Origin: Streptosporangiaceae bacterium NEAU-GS5
Lineage (GTDB): Bacteria > Actinomycetota > Actinomycetes > Streptosporangiales > Streptosporangiaceae
Direction of reading: 5' to 3'
Length of the DNA stretch: 44,402 nucleotides
NCBI GenBank assembly: GCA_017592665.1
Contig: JAGFNW010000027.1
Span: 92,264 to 136,665 of the forward strand
Part shown: piece after piece, positions 9,803-17,628 of the stretch
Layout of the letters: each line of letters begins with the position of its first letter
Numbering within the stretch: the first letter of the stretch is position 1
The notes under the pieces: generated by a model
The model's database searches: none
Told to the model about the DNA's origin: nothing
What the model saw: only the letters and a program-made list of their open reading frames with translations
Made by a program: the position numbers and the translations under genes

Positions 9803-10944
9803 GCGCGGCGGCCGGGGTCGCGGGCGCGGCGGTCAGCGCCGGCGCCCAGTTCCTGGTGGTCATCGTCGTCACCCGGACGCTGGCGCCGCGCGAGGCCGGC
9901 GAGTTCTTCGCGGCGACGGCCCTGATCCTCATGGTCGGCGGGATCCTCAGGCTCGACGCGGGCAACGGCGTGATCTACTTCCTCGCCCGCGGGCGCGACC
10001 CCTTCCTGGCGGCTCTCGCGCCGTCGTTCGCGCTGTCCCTGCTGGCGGCCGTTCCGCTGGGGCTGGCCGTCGGCTCACCGGTCGCGGGGGCGCTGCTGCC
10101 GTTCGTCGTGGTGGCCGACGTGCTGCTGGCGGCCTCACGCGCGGGCGGGTCGATGCGACTCACCTTCGCCCTCGACGGGGTCGGGCGGCCGGTCGCCCAA
10201 CTGGCCCTGGTGACGCTCACCGCCGGATCCGTGGCCGCGTGGGCGGCTCCGGCGCTCCCGGTGGCCGTGGTCGCGGCGGCGGTCGCGCTGCGCAAGCCGG
10301 ATGAGCGGGTGGGGTTCGGCGAGTTCTGGACGTACGCGGGGCCGAGAGCGGGGGCGGCGGCGGTGCAGGCCGTCTTCCAGCGGCTCGACGTGGTGATCGT
10401 CGCGATGCTCGCCGGGCCGGCGCCCGCCGCCGTCTACACGGCCGCCACCCGCTTCAAGGTGGTCGGCCAGCTGATCAACCAGGGGCTGGCCCAGGCCGTG
10501 CAACCGCGCCTGGTCCGCGCGCTCGCCGACGGCGACCTCGGCAAGGCGCGTGACCTCTACCGGTCGTCCACTCGCTGGCTGGTGCTGCTGACCTGGCCCA
10601 TCTGGATCGGCTACGCGGCGCTCGCGCCCTGGCTGCTCGACGCCTTCGGTCCCGCCTACGCACACGGCCTGCCCGTCACGTTCGTCCTGGCCGCCACCAT
10701 GCTGGTGGCCACCGCCTGCGGGATGGTGGATGTGGTCCTCATCGCCTCGGGCCGTACGGCCTCGAGCCTCGCCAACACGGTCGCCGCGGTGGCCGTCTCG
10801 GTCGTCGTCGACCTCGTGCTGGTGCCGCGCCTCGGCGCCACCGGCGCGGCGCTCGGCTGGTCGGCCGGGGTCCTGGTGAAGAACCTGCTCCCGCTCATCC
10901 AGCTGACCCGGCGCGACGGCCTGTGGGCGGAGGCCGCCCGATGA
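9790..10944 (+). CDS. Wzx-like polysaccharide flippase (MOP superfamily)
   Basis: A hydrophobic 384-residue protein with about 10-12 membrane helices, similar to the MATE/Wzx lipid-linked oligosaccharide flippases. Typical segments are VTRTLAPREAGEFFAATALI near the N-terminus, FQRLDVVIVAMLAGPAPAAVYTAATRF in the middle, and LVPRLGATGAALGWSAG near the end, the last matching the conserved G..GAA.a motif of the family. GTG 9790 is chosen because it gives a membrane-protein start and a 13-bp overlap with the sulfotransferase. It would carry the undecaprenyl-linked repeat unit across the membrane to the Wzy-like polymerase. At 384 residues it is shorter than many Wzx proteins (~400-480). The stop overlaps the next ATG (ATGA). 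Confidence 0.82.
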   Translation: MARLSAAAGVAGAAVSAGAQFLVVIVVTRTLAPREAGEFFAATALILMVGGILRLDAGNGVIYFLARGRDPFLAALAPSFALSLLAAVPLGLAVGSPVAGALLPFVVVADVLLAASRAGGSMRLTFALDGVGRPVAQLALVTLTAGSVAAWAAPALPVAVVAAAVALRKPDERVGFGEFWTYAGPRAGAAAVQAVFQRLDVVIVAMLAGPAPAAVYTAATRFKVVGQLINQGLAQAVQPRLVRALADGDLGKARDLYRSSTRWLVLLTWPIWIGYAALAPWLLDAFGPAYAHGLPVTFVLAATMLVATACGMVDVVLIASGRTASSLANTVAAVAVSVVVDLVLVPRLGATGAALGWSAGVLVKNLLPLIQLTRRDGLWAEAAR

Positions 10945-11933
10945 CCCGGCCGATCCTCGTCACCGGGCTGCCGCGCAGCGGCACGAGCTGGGCCGGGCGC
11001 ATGCTCGTCGGCAGCGACCGCCTGGTCTACGTCAACGAGCCCCTCAACCCCGAACGCGGCTACCGCGGCGTGCTCGACCAGCCGGTCACCCACCGATTCC
11101 AATACATCTGCGCCGACAACGAGGAGCCGTGGCTACGGGCATTTCACGACACCGTCGCCCTGCGCTACCGGCTCCTGCCCGAGCTGCGGCACGGCCCCAA
11201 TCTGCCGCGGCTGGTCAAATACGGCACGTCGTTCACGCTCGGCCGGATCCTGGAGCGGCGGGCCCTGCTCGACGACCCCTTCGCCCTGCTGTCGGCCCGC
11301 TGGTTCGCCGAACGCCTGGGCTGCCGCGTGATCATCCTGGTCCGCGACCCGGTCGCGCTGGCCGCCAGCTGGCATCGGCTCGGCTGGACCGTCTACTTCC
11401 ACGAGCTGCTCGAGCAGCCCCTGCTCGCCCGCGACCTTCCGTATGTGGAAGACCTGCGCCCGCTCGTCGGCTCCCAGGATCCCCTCGCGAAGACGGCCGC
11501 CCTCTGGCGCTTCGCCCACACCTACGCGGCCGGCCTCGATCACCCCGACATCCGCGTGGTCGGCTACGAAGACCTGGCCCGCGACCCGCTCTTCGGCTTC
11601 CGCGACCTCTACGCCTGGTGCGGCCTGCGCTGGACGGACCTGTCCGCCCAGCGCGTGCACCGCGCCACCCGCGCCCTCTCCACCGGCCGCCGCACCAGCC
11701 GAAGCCCCGGCCGCCGCACCGACCACCGCGCCAGTGGCCCCCGCGCCAGTGGCCGTGGCCCCCACCCCTCTGACGCCACCGGCCCCGGCGCCTCCGACCC
11801 GCGCCCCTTCACCTGGACCGGCCTGTCCCGCACGGCCTACCGCCCCATGGACCCGGCCCGAGCCTTGACCTCCTACGAGGGCTACCTCTCCCCCACCGAC
11901 ATCACCCGAGTCCGCGCCCTCGCCCTCAGGTGA
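10941..11933 (+). CDS. PAPS-dependent sulfotransferase with low-complexity C-terminal insertion (second of three)
   Basis: A 330-residue sulfotransferase. The 5'-phosphosulfate loop is VTGLPRSGTSWAGRML at residues 7-22 and the 3'-phosphate motif is IILVRDPVALAASWHRL. Near residues 250-292 the protein is interrupted by a low-complexity Ser/Arg/Pro/Gly-rich stretch (RRTSRSPGRRTDHRASGPRA and onward), encoded by DNA with a short internal repeat (CCGCGCCAGTGGCC twice near 11727). After it the normal C-terminal helix (SYEGYLSPTDITRVRAL) resumes, so the gene seems intact but expanded. ATG 10941 overlaps the flippase stop. It ends the plus-strand unit; its 3' end overlaps the opposing WecG-like gene by 8 bp. 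Confidence 0.85.
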   Translation: MTRPILVTGLPRSGTSWAGRMLVGSDRLVYVNEPLNPERGYRGVLDQPVTHRFQYICADNEEPWLRAFHDTVALRYRLLPELRHGPNLPRLVKYGTSFTLGRILERRALLDDPFALLSARWFAERLGCRVIILVRDPVALAASWHRLGWTVYFHELLEQPLLARDLPYVEDLRPLVGSQDPLAKTAALWRFAHTYAAGLDHPDIRVVGYEDLARDPLFGFRDLYAWCGLRWTDLSAQRVHRATRALSTGRRTSRSPGRRTDHRASGPRASGRGPHPSDATGPGASDPRPFTWTGLSRTAYRPMDPARALTSYEGYLSPTDITRVRALALR

Positions 11934-12771
11934 GGAGGCGGCGAAGGAGGGAGAGGGTGAGCAGGCGGAGGGCGAAGGGGAGGTCGTGGGCGAGGTAACG
12001 GCGGGCGAGGCGGCGGGGCTCGGTGGCGAGGCGGAAGAACCATTCGAGGCCGCTGTCGCGCATCCAGGCGGGGGCCCGCGGCAGGGCTCCGGCGGCGAAG
12101 GCGATGGCGGAGCCGCAGCCGACGAACCAGGTGGCCGGCAGGTCGGGGCGTAGCTCCTCGATGAGCAGATCCTGCCGGGGAAAGCCGAGGCCGACGAAGA
12201 CCAGGCTGGGCGCGGCCGCGACCAGGGCGGCGCGGAGCGTGGCCACCTCGCAGGGCGAGGCGTCGAAGCCGTACGGCGGGGCGCAGACGCCGGCCACGAT
12301 GAGCGCGGGGTGGCGCAGGCGCAGTTCGGCGGCGGCCTGCTCGGCGACGCCCGGCTCGCCGCCGACCAGATAGACGGGGAAACCGTAGAACGCCGCCGCT
12401 TCCGACAGCGACCAGATGAGGTCGGCGCCGGTGACGCGGCCCGGCAGCGGGGTGCCCTGCACTCGGGCGGCCCACACCAGCGGCATCCCGTCGGCCACCG
12501 CGATGTCGGCGCGCCGCACGATGTCACGAAGCCGGACATCGCGGGCGCAGGCCCGCGCGATGTCGACGTTGGGCGTGACCACGTGCCCGCCTTTGCCGCG
12601 TTTCAGGCCGGCGACGACCCGATCGGCGACCTGTAGCTCGCTCAGCTGGTCGAGCGCGATCCCGGCCACCGTGACGCGCCGCTTCCCGGACCGGCGCGAC
12701 GGCGACGGACCGGGAGATGCCGATGGACGGGGAGACGGCAGGAGCCTTCTCCCCGGTAGGAGGTCGGGCAT
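11926..12771 (-). CDS. WecG/TagA/CpsF-family glycosyltransferase (GT26)
   Basis: A cytoplasmic or membrane-associated glycosyltransferase that adds a sugar to a lipid-linked precursor. The diagnostic segments are present: VVTPNVDIARACARD near residue 64, ADGMPLVWAAR, VYLVGGEPGVAEQAAAEL, FVGLGFPRQDLLIEE, and GCGSAIAFAAGALPRAPAWM. The length of 281 residues is slightly above the ~250 norm because of a Pro/Ser/Arg-rich N-terminal 30 residues, so the true start may be internal near residue 33. ATG 12771 overlaps the GT2 stop (ATGA), which supports it. It is the last gene of the minus-strand unit. Known members use UDP-ManNAc or related donors; the donor here is not known. Confidence 0.85.
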   Translation of the reverse strand: MPDLLPGRRLLPSPRPSASPGPSPSRRSGKRRVTVAGIALDQLSELQVADRVVAGLKRGKGGHVVTPNVDIARACARDVRLRDIVRRADIAVADGMPLVWAARVQGTPLPGRVTGADLIWSLSEAAAFYGFPVYLVGGEPGVAEQAAAELRLRHPALIVAGVCAPPYGFDASPCEVATLRAALVAAAPSLVFVGLGFPRQDLLIEELRPDLPATWFVGCGSAIAFAAGALPRAPAWMRDSGLEWFFRLATEPRRLARRYLAHDLPFALRLLTLSLLRRLLT

Positions 12772-13727
12772 CAGATGCCGTGCCCGCGGGTGTGCAGCAG
12801 GGCCTGCACCGCCCCAGCCGGGATCAGGCCGGCCGCGACCGCGAGGGCGATGGGCGCGCGCGGCTCACCTCGCCTGGCCGCGAACGACCGGCTCGCCCAG
12901 CGGCAGGCGTCGCGGCGCCGGCCGAGCGCGGCGTGGTGGAATGCCAGCTGGCCGTAGATCCGGGCCGCGCCCCGCGGATCCACGGCCAGGTCGGGGTGGC
13001 GTGCCAGCATCCATTCGAGGCCGGCGATGCGGTCCGCCCAGCGCGAGGCGTACGCCGAGGAGCCCCAGCGGACCCGCACCAGCGGACGGTCGACGTGCGC
13101 GATGGGCTGCCGCGCGGCGGCGCGCAGGGCGAGATCCCAGTCTTCGTTCTGGCCGCAGGGCGCGCTCTCGTCCACCCACAGCGCCCCACGCCGGAACAAG
13201 AACGTGGACGAGTGGACCATCATCATTCGCGACCGGGCCAGCTGAGCCCGGGTGATCTGGTCGGCGCCGGCCAGGCGTGGGACGCGGCGCCCGCCGTATT
13301 CGACCTCGACCGCGCAGGACGCGAACTCGCCCCGGCCGAGCCGGTCGACCTGGGCCGCGAGCTTGCCCGGCAGCCAGAGATCGTCGTCGTCGCAGAAGGC
13401 CACGAGGTCGGTGTCGAGGGCCGCGATGCCCGTGTTGCGCGCACCGGGGAGGCCGGGGCTGAGCCGGTTGGGCAGCACGCGCACGGCCCCGCGCGTCTCG
13501 GCGACAACGCCGGCGATCTGCTCGGCCACCTCGGCCGCGACCTGCTCAGCGGTGCGCCCGGCCGGCCCGGCCATCGCGCCGGGCGGGCCGAGGGGGTGGG
13601 CGTCGGCCACGACGACCACGGGCGTACGGCGGGGGTGATTTTGGGAGAGCACGCCGGCCAGGGCTGCCCGCAGGGGTGCGGCGCGATCGCCTCTGGTGGG
13701 AATGACGATCCCTACGGACGGGTGCAC
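12771..13727 (-). CDS. Glycosyltransferase family 2
   Basis: A 318-residue GT-A fold transferase. The N-terminus has VGIVIPTRGDRAAPLRAAL, followed by NRLSPGLPGARNTGIAALD and the metal-binding FCDDDDLWLPGK. The conserved NEDWDLALRAA lies near residue 195. These are the expected GT2 motifs in order. The frame is open beyond the start. GTG 13727 is preferred because AAGGAG sits 6 nt upstream; an in-frame ATG at 13745 is possible. The start lies inside the 3' end of the sulfotransferase gene, so translation is coupled. The ~80 C-terminal residues (after YASRWADRIAGLEW) form a helical tail common in actinobacterial GT2s. It likely adds one sugar of the repeat unit. Confidence 0.87.
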   Translation of the reverse strand: MHPSVGIVIPTRGDRAAPLRAALAGVLSQNHPRRTPVVVVADAHPLGPPGAMAGPAGRTAEQVAAEVAEQIAGVVAETRGAVRVLPNRLSPGLPGARNTGIAALDTDLVAFCDDDDLWLPGKLAAQVDRLGRGEFASCAVEVEYGGRRVPRLAGADQITRAQLARSRMMMVHSSTFLFRRGALWVDESAPCGQNEDWDLALRAAARQPIAHVDRPLVRVRWGSSAYASRWADRIAGLEWMLARHPDLAVDPRGAARIYGQLAFHHAALGRRRDACRWASRSFAARRGEPRAPIALAVAAGLIPAGAVQALLHTRGHGI

Positions 13728-14632
13728 GGGGAGCTCCTTTGACATGCGATGCGATAGCCGTACCGAAGGAGGAGAGGCAGGGTGAGCGCGGTGACCAGCC
13801 GTCGCTGGGCGGCGGCCAGGTCGGCGGGGTGATCGGTGATGGCGACCCGGCCGAGCGCGAAGCGCATGGGGTTGCCGGACACGGTGTGCGCGACGCCGAG
13901 CTGCGCGTGACCCTCCTCGACGAACGAGAGCGCCTCCGGCGAGCTGGGCAGCCGCAGCGCGGCGGCCAGATCGCGCAGGGTCGTCTCGGGGTCGGCCACG
14001 AGATCCTCGTAGCGGACCCGGGTGACCCGGACCCCGCGCATGGACAGCAGCTCGAAGGCCAGGTTTTGGACCATCCAGTGCAGGGCGGTCCGCCACGGGC
14101 TCCAGCGGGCCATGTAATGCCCATCCTCAGGGCGGCGCACCATCTGCCGCCAGGACGCGGCCACGGCGCGCGGATCGCGTATGACGTGGACGACGTGGAG
14201 GTCGAGGATCGAGGCAAGGCAGTAGGCGAGGGAGGCGTGCTTGCTGGAGTCGACCACCGTCCGGCCGTCGGCGATCTCGGTGGCGGCCGTGTAGACCCGG
14301 GCGTAGGTCGACACATACGTGGCCAGGTGGGCCTCGCGGCTGATCATCCCGAGCAGGAAGAGCGGCAACCGCCGCGTCCGGTCGACGCGGGCCCGGAGGT
14401 CGAGCTGCGACTCGGCCTGCCGGGCCCGCCACCCGCCGAACGCGCGGGCCCCGACCTTGTGCCAGAACGAGCACTCGGAGAACGGCTCCCCGCACCCGCA
14501 TGGCTCGTCGTCGATCACGCCCCGCGCCCACAGGTGGACGACCTCACCCAGCGCGATCACACCGGGGATCTCACCGAGCAGGCGTTCCAGCAGCGTGGTG
14601 CCGCTCCGGCCGAGACCCCCGATGAAAATCAC
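13712..14632 (-). CDS. PAPS-dependent sulfotransferase (third of three)
   Basis: A 306-residue sulfotransferase. The 5'-phosphosulfate loop is at the very N-terminus (FIGGLGRSGTTLLERLL, residues 3-19), so little can be missing upstream. The 3'-phosphate motif is VVHVIRDPRAVAASWRQMV near residue 130. A CGCGEPFSECSFW segment near residue 46 is often seen in actinobacterial sulfotransferases of this group and may bind metal or form disulfides. The start is GTG 14632 without a clear ribosome site. It lies 68 bp after cysN and overlaps the GT2 start, placing it in the same minus-strand unit as the PAPS-related genes cysQDN. Confidence 0.86.
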   Translation of the reverse strand: MIFIGGLGRSGTTLLERLLGEIPGVIALGEVVHLWARGVIDDEPCGCGEPFSECSFWHKVGARAFGGWRARQAESQLDLRARVDRTRRLPLFLLGMISREAHLATYVSTYARVYTAATEIADGRTVVDSSKHASLAYCLASILDLHVVHVIRDPRAVAASWRQMVRRPEDGHYMARWSPWRTALHWMVQNLAFELLSMRGVRVTRVRYEDLVADPETTLRDLAAALRLPSSPEALSFVEEGHAQLGVAHTVSGNPMRFALGRVAITDHPADLAAAQRRLVTALTLPLLLRYGYRIACQRSSPCTRP

Positions 14633-14700
14633 GGCCCGACTCTACAGCGGAGAGTAATCACCCGCTCACGAAACGTCGATATCTTTAAAGCCGACCCGCA

Positions 14701-15954
14701 CTAATGGGCGTCGACGATCATCCCGGCGGCGACGGTGCCGTTGGTGGCCTCGTCGATGAGGATGAAACCGCCGGTGAGGCGGTTACGGGCGTAGTCGTCG
14801 ACGAAGAGCGGCTGGGTGATGCGGAGCGTGACACGGCCGATCTCGTTGAGGCCGAGCGAGTCGGCCGACTCGTCGCGGTGCAGGGTGTTGACGTCGAGCC
14901 GATATTGCAGGTCGCGGACGAGGGCCCGGGCCGTGCGCGTCGTGTGCTTGATGGTCAGCTTGGAGCGCGGCCGCAGCAGGGCGCGATCGTCCATCCAGCA
15001 GATCATCGCGTCGATCTCCTGCGCCGCCTTCGGCTGGTTGTGCGGCCTGCAGATCATGTCGCCGCGCGAGATGTCGATCTCGTCCTCGAGCCGGAGGGTG
15101 ACCGACATGGGCGGGAACGCCTCGTCGACCGGCCCGTCGAAGGCGTCGATGGAGGCGATCTTGGAGGTCATCCCGGACGGCAGGTGGAGCACCTCGTCAC
15201 CCGGCTTGAGCACGCCGCCCGCCACCTGGCCCGCGTAGCCGCGGTAGTCGTGGAACTCGGTCTTGTGCGGCCGGATCACGTACTGCACCGGGAAACGCAC
15301 GTCGACCAGGTTTCGGTCGGAGGCGATGTGCACGTGCTCGAGGTGGTGGAGCAGCGACGAGCCCTGATACCAGGGCATGTTCTCCGAGCGGGAGACCACG
15401 TTGTCGCCGTGCAGCGCCGACATCGGGATGAAGGTGAGGTCGGCCGCGTTCAGCTTGGACGCGAACGCCGTGAACTCGTCGCGGATCTCCTCGAAGCGCT
15501 CCTCGGAGTAGTCGACGAGGTCCATCTTGTTGACCGCGAGGACGAGGTGAGGCACCCGCAGCAGCGTGGTCAGGAACGCGTGCCGGCGGCTCTGCTCCAG
15601 CACGCCCTTACGCGCGTCGATCAGGATGATCGCCAGGTCGGCGGTGGAGGCGCCGGTGACCATGTTGCGGGTGTACTGAATGTGCCCGGGCGTGTCGGCG
15701 ATGATGAACTTCCGCTTGGGCGTGGCGAAGTAGCGGTAGGCGACATCGATCGTGATGCCCTGCTCGCGCTCGGCCCGCAGGCCGTCGGTCAGCAGCGACA
15801 GGTCGGTGTATTCGGTGCCGCGGTCGCGTGAGGTCCGCTCGACCGCTTCGAGCTGATCTTCGAAGATCGCCTTGGAGTCGAACAGGAGCCGCCCGATCAG
15901 CGTGGACTTCCCGTCGTCGACCGATCCGGCGGTGGCGAAACGCAGGATGTCCAT
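14701..15954 (-). CDS. cysN: Sulfate adenylyltransferase subunit 1 (GTPase)
   Basis: The regulatory GTPase of the two-subunit ATP sulfurylase. GTP hydrolysis drives formation of APS by CysD. It has an EF-Tu-like fold: P-loop AGSVDDGKSTLIG (9-21), DTPGH (87-91), NKMD (142-145), then two beta-barrel domains (RGYAGQVAGGVLKPGDEV and later). The length of 417 residues fits a stand-alone CysN without a fused APS kinase; that activity lies in the separate fusion at 2739-4046. ATG 15954 is 2 bp after the cysD stop, with AAGGAAGG inside the cysD end as ribosome site. The frame is open further upstream but that part only shadows cysD. Confidence 0.95.
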   Translation of the reverse strand: MDILRFATAGSVDDGKSTLIGRLLFDSKAIFEDQLEAVERTSRDRGTEYTDLSLLTDGLRAEREQGITIDVAYRYFATPKRKFIIADTPGHIQYTRNMVTGASTADLAIILIDARKGVLEQSRRHAFLTTLLRVPHLVLAVNKMDLVDYSEERFEEIRDEFTAFASKLNAADLTFIPMSALHGDNVVSRSENMPWYQGSSLLHHLEHVHIASDRNLVDVRFPVQYVIRPHKTEFHDYRGYAGQVAGGVLKPGDEVLHLPSGMTSKIASIDAFDGPVDEAFPPMSVTLRLEDEIDISRGDMICRPHNQPKAAQEIDAMICWMDDRALLRPRSKLTIKHTTRTARALVRDLQYRLDVNTLHRDESADSLGLNEIGRVTLRITQPLFVDDYARNRLTGGFILIDEATNGTVAAGMIVDAH

Positions 15955-15956
15955 CG

Positions 15957-16871
15957 TTAGAAATAGCCTTCCTTCTTGCGGTCTTCCATGGCGGCCTCGC
16001 TCGTGCGGTCGTCGGCGCGGGTCGCCCCCCGCTCGGTGATCCGGGTCGCCGCGATCTCGGCGATGATCTCTTCGACCGTGACGGCGGTCGACTGGACCGC
16101 GCCCGTGCAGGTGATGTCGCCGACGGTCCGATAGCGCACGGTCGTCTCGAACGCCGGCTCGTCTTCGCCGCGCTGCACGATGTCGAAGTCGGCGAGCAGC
16201 ATGCCGTCGCGCTCGAAGACCTTCCGCGTGTGCGCGAAGTAGATGGCCGGGATCTCGATGTCCTCGCGCCGGATGTAGTCCCAGATGTCGAGCTCGGTCC
16301 AGTTGGACAGCGGGAAGACCCGGATGTGCTCGCCCTTGCGAATCCGCGCGTTGTAGAGATTCCACAGCTCGGGGCGCTGGCTCTTCGGATCCCACTGGCC
16401 GAAGTCGTCGCGGAAGGAGAACACGCGCTCCTTGGCGCGGGCCTTCTCCTCATCGCGCCGCGCGCCACCGAAGACGGCGTCGAACTCGTGCTCCTCGATG
16501 GCGTCGAGCAAGGTGGTGGTCTGCAGCCGGTTGCGCGAGGCGCGGCGGCCCGTCTCCTCGACGACCCGGCCCTGGTCGATCGAATCCTGCACGCTGGCCA
16601 CGACCAGCCGTGCCTCGAGCTCGGCCACCCGGCGGTCGCGGAAGTCGATGACCTCGGGGAAGTTGTGCCCCGTGTCGACGTGCATCAGCGGGAAGGGGAT
16701 CTTGGCGGGCCAGAACGCCTTCTCCGCGACGCGCAGCATGACGATCGAGTCCTTGCCGCCGGAGAACAGCAGACAGGGGCGCTCGAATTCGGCGGCGACC
16801 TCACGCATGATGTGGATCGCCTCGGCTTCGAGCACATCGAGTTGTGACGTCGTGTAGTCACGCTGAAGCAT
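15957..16871 (-). CDS. cysD: Sulfate adenylyltransferase subunit 2
   Basis: The catalytic subunit of ATP sulfurylase (sulfate + ATP to APS + PPi), of the ATP-pyrophosphatase fold. The PP-loop SGGKDS is at residues 37-42 (RPCLLFSGGKDSIVML). Other family segments are MHVDTGHNFPEVIDFRD, VFGGARRDEEKARAKER, and NWTELDIWDYIRREDIEIP. It is 304 residues, the usual length. The start ATG overlaps the 3' end of cysQ by 14 bp, and the stop is 2 bp from cysN. The order epsE-like, cysQ, cysD, cysN then sulfotransferase ties APS formation directly to polysaccharide assembly. Confidence 0.96.
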   Translation of the reverse strand: MLQRDYTTSQLDVLEAEAIHIMREVAAEFERPCLLFSGGKDSIVMLRVAEKAFWPAKIPFPLMHVDTGHNFPEVIDFRDRRVAELEARLVVASVQDSIDQGRVVEETGRRASRNRLQTTTLLDAIEEHEFDAVFGGARRDEEKARAKERVFSFRDDFGQWDPKSQRPELWNLYNARIRKGEHIRVFPLSNWTELDIWDYIRREDIEIPAIYFAHTRKVFERDGMLLADFDIVQRGEDEPAFETTVRYRTVGDITCTGAVQSTAVTVEEIIAEIAATRITERGATRADDRTSEAAMEDRKKEGYF

Positions 16872-17625
16872 CGTTGCGGTCTTCCTTCAGATGGGAGATC
16901 CCGGCGAGCAACTTTTGCGCCAGGCCTGGTAGGGAAACCAGGATATCGGGCAGCAGGGGGTCTTCCTGGTTGTACATCAGCGGAGCGCCGTCGATCCGGC
17001 TCGCGAACGCCCCGGCCTTTTGGACGACCGCGACCGGCGCCGCCGAATCCCACTCATACTGCCCACCCGCGTGCACATATGCCTCGACCTCGCCGGTGAG
17101 CACCGCGGCGATCTTCGCGCCGGCGCTGCCGAGCGGCACGAGGTCAGCGCCGACCAGATAGGCCAGCTTCTGCACGAACTCGGGCGGGCGGGTGCGGCTC
17201 ACCGCGATCCTGATCCGCTGCCCCTCGAGCCGGGGCAGCAGCGGCGGCTTGGCCGTCGACAGCGTACGCCCCTGGGCGGGCAGCGCCACGGCGCCCGCGG
17301 TCAGCTCGCCGTTCTCCCACAAGGCCACGTGGACGGCCCAGTCGGACCGGCCTGCCTCGGAGAACTCCCGGGTGCCGTCGAGGGGATCGACGATCCAGAC
17401 CCGTTTGGCGGACCGGCTGATCCGCTCGCCCTCCTCGGACAGCACGCTGTCGGAGGGGCGCAGCCGTCCGAGCGCCTCGATGAGGAATTCGTGGGAGCCG
17501 CGGTCGCCGGCCTTCTTCAGTGTGGACGGATCGTCGAAGCCGTATCTGGCGCGCAGCTGGAGGAGTCGCTCTCCGGCTTCGGTGGCGAGGTCGGCTGCCA
17601 GATCGTGGTCGTCCCTAATCGTCAT
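16858..17625 (-). CDS. cysQ: 3'(2'),5'-bisphosphate nucleotidase
   Basis: Removes the 3'-phosphate from PAP, the inhibitory by-product of sulfotransferases (and may act on PAPS). It belongs to the Mg-dependent, lithium-sensitive inositol-monophosphatase superfamily. Motifs: EEGERI near residue 65, the metal site WIVDPLDGTREFSE (77-90), and the C-terminal EWDSAAPVAVV. Length 255 fits CysQ. It starts 3 bp after the glycosylphosphotransferase stop and overlaps cysD. An inositol or histidinol phosphate substrate is possible in this fold, but the setting beside cysDN and sulfotransferases makes PAP the best assignment. Confidence 0.92.
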   Translation of the reverse strand: MTIRDDHDLAADLATEAGERLLQLRARYGFDDPSTLKKAGDRGSHEFLIEALGRLRPSDSVLSEEGERISRSAKRVWIVDPLDGTREFSEAGRSDWAVHVALWENGELTAGAVALPAQGRTLSTAKPPLLPRLEGQRIRIAVSRTRPPEFVQKLAYLVGADLVPLGSAGAKIAAVLTGEVEAYVHAGGQYEWDSAAPVAVVQKAGAFASRIDGAPLMYNQEDPLLPDILVSLPGLAQKLLAGISHLKEDRNDASA

Positions 17626-17628
17626 GAG

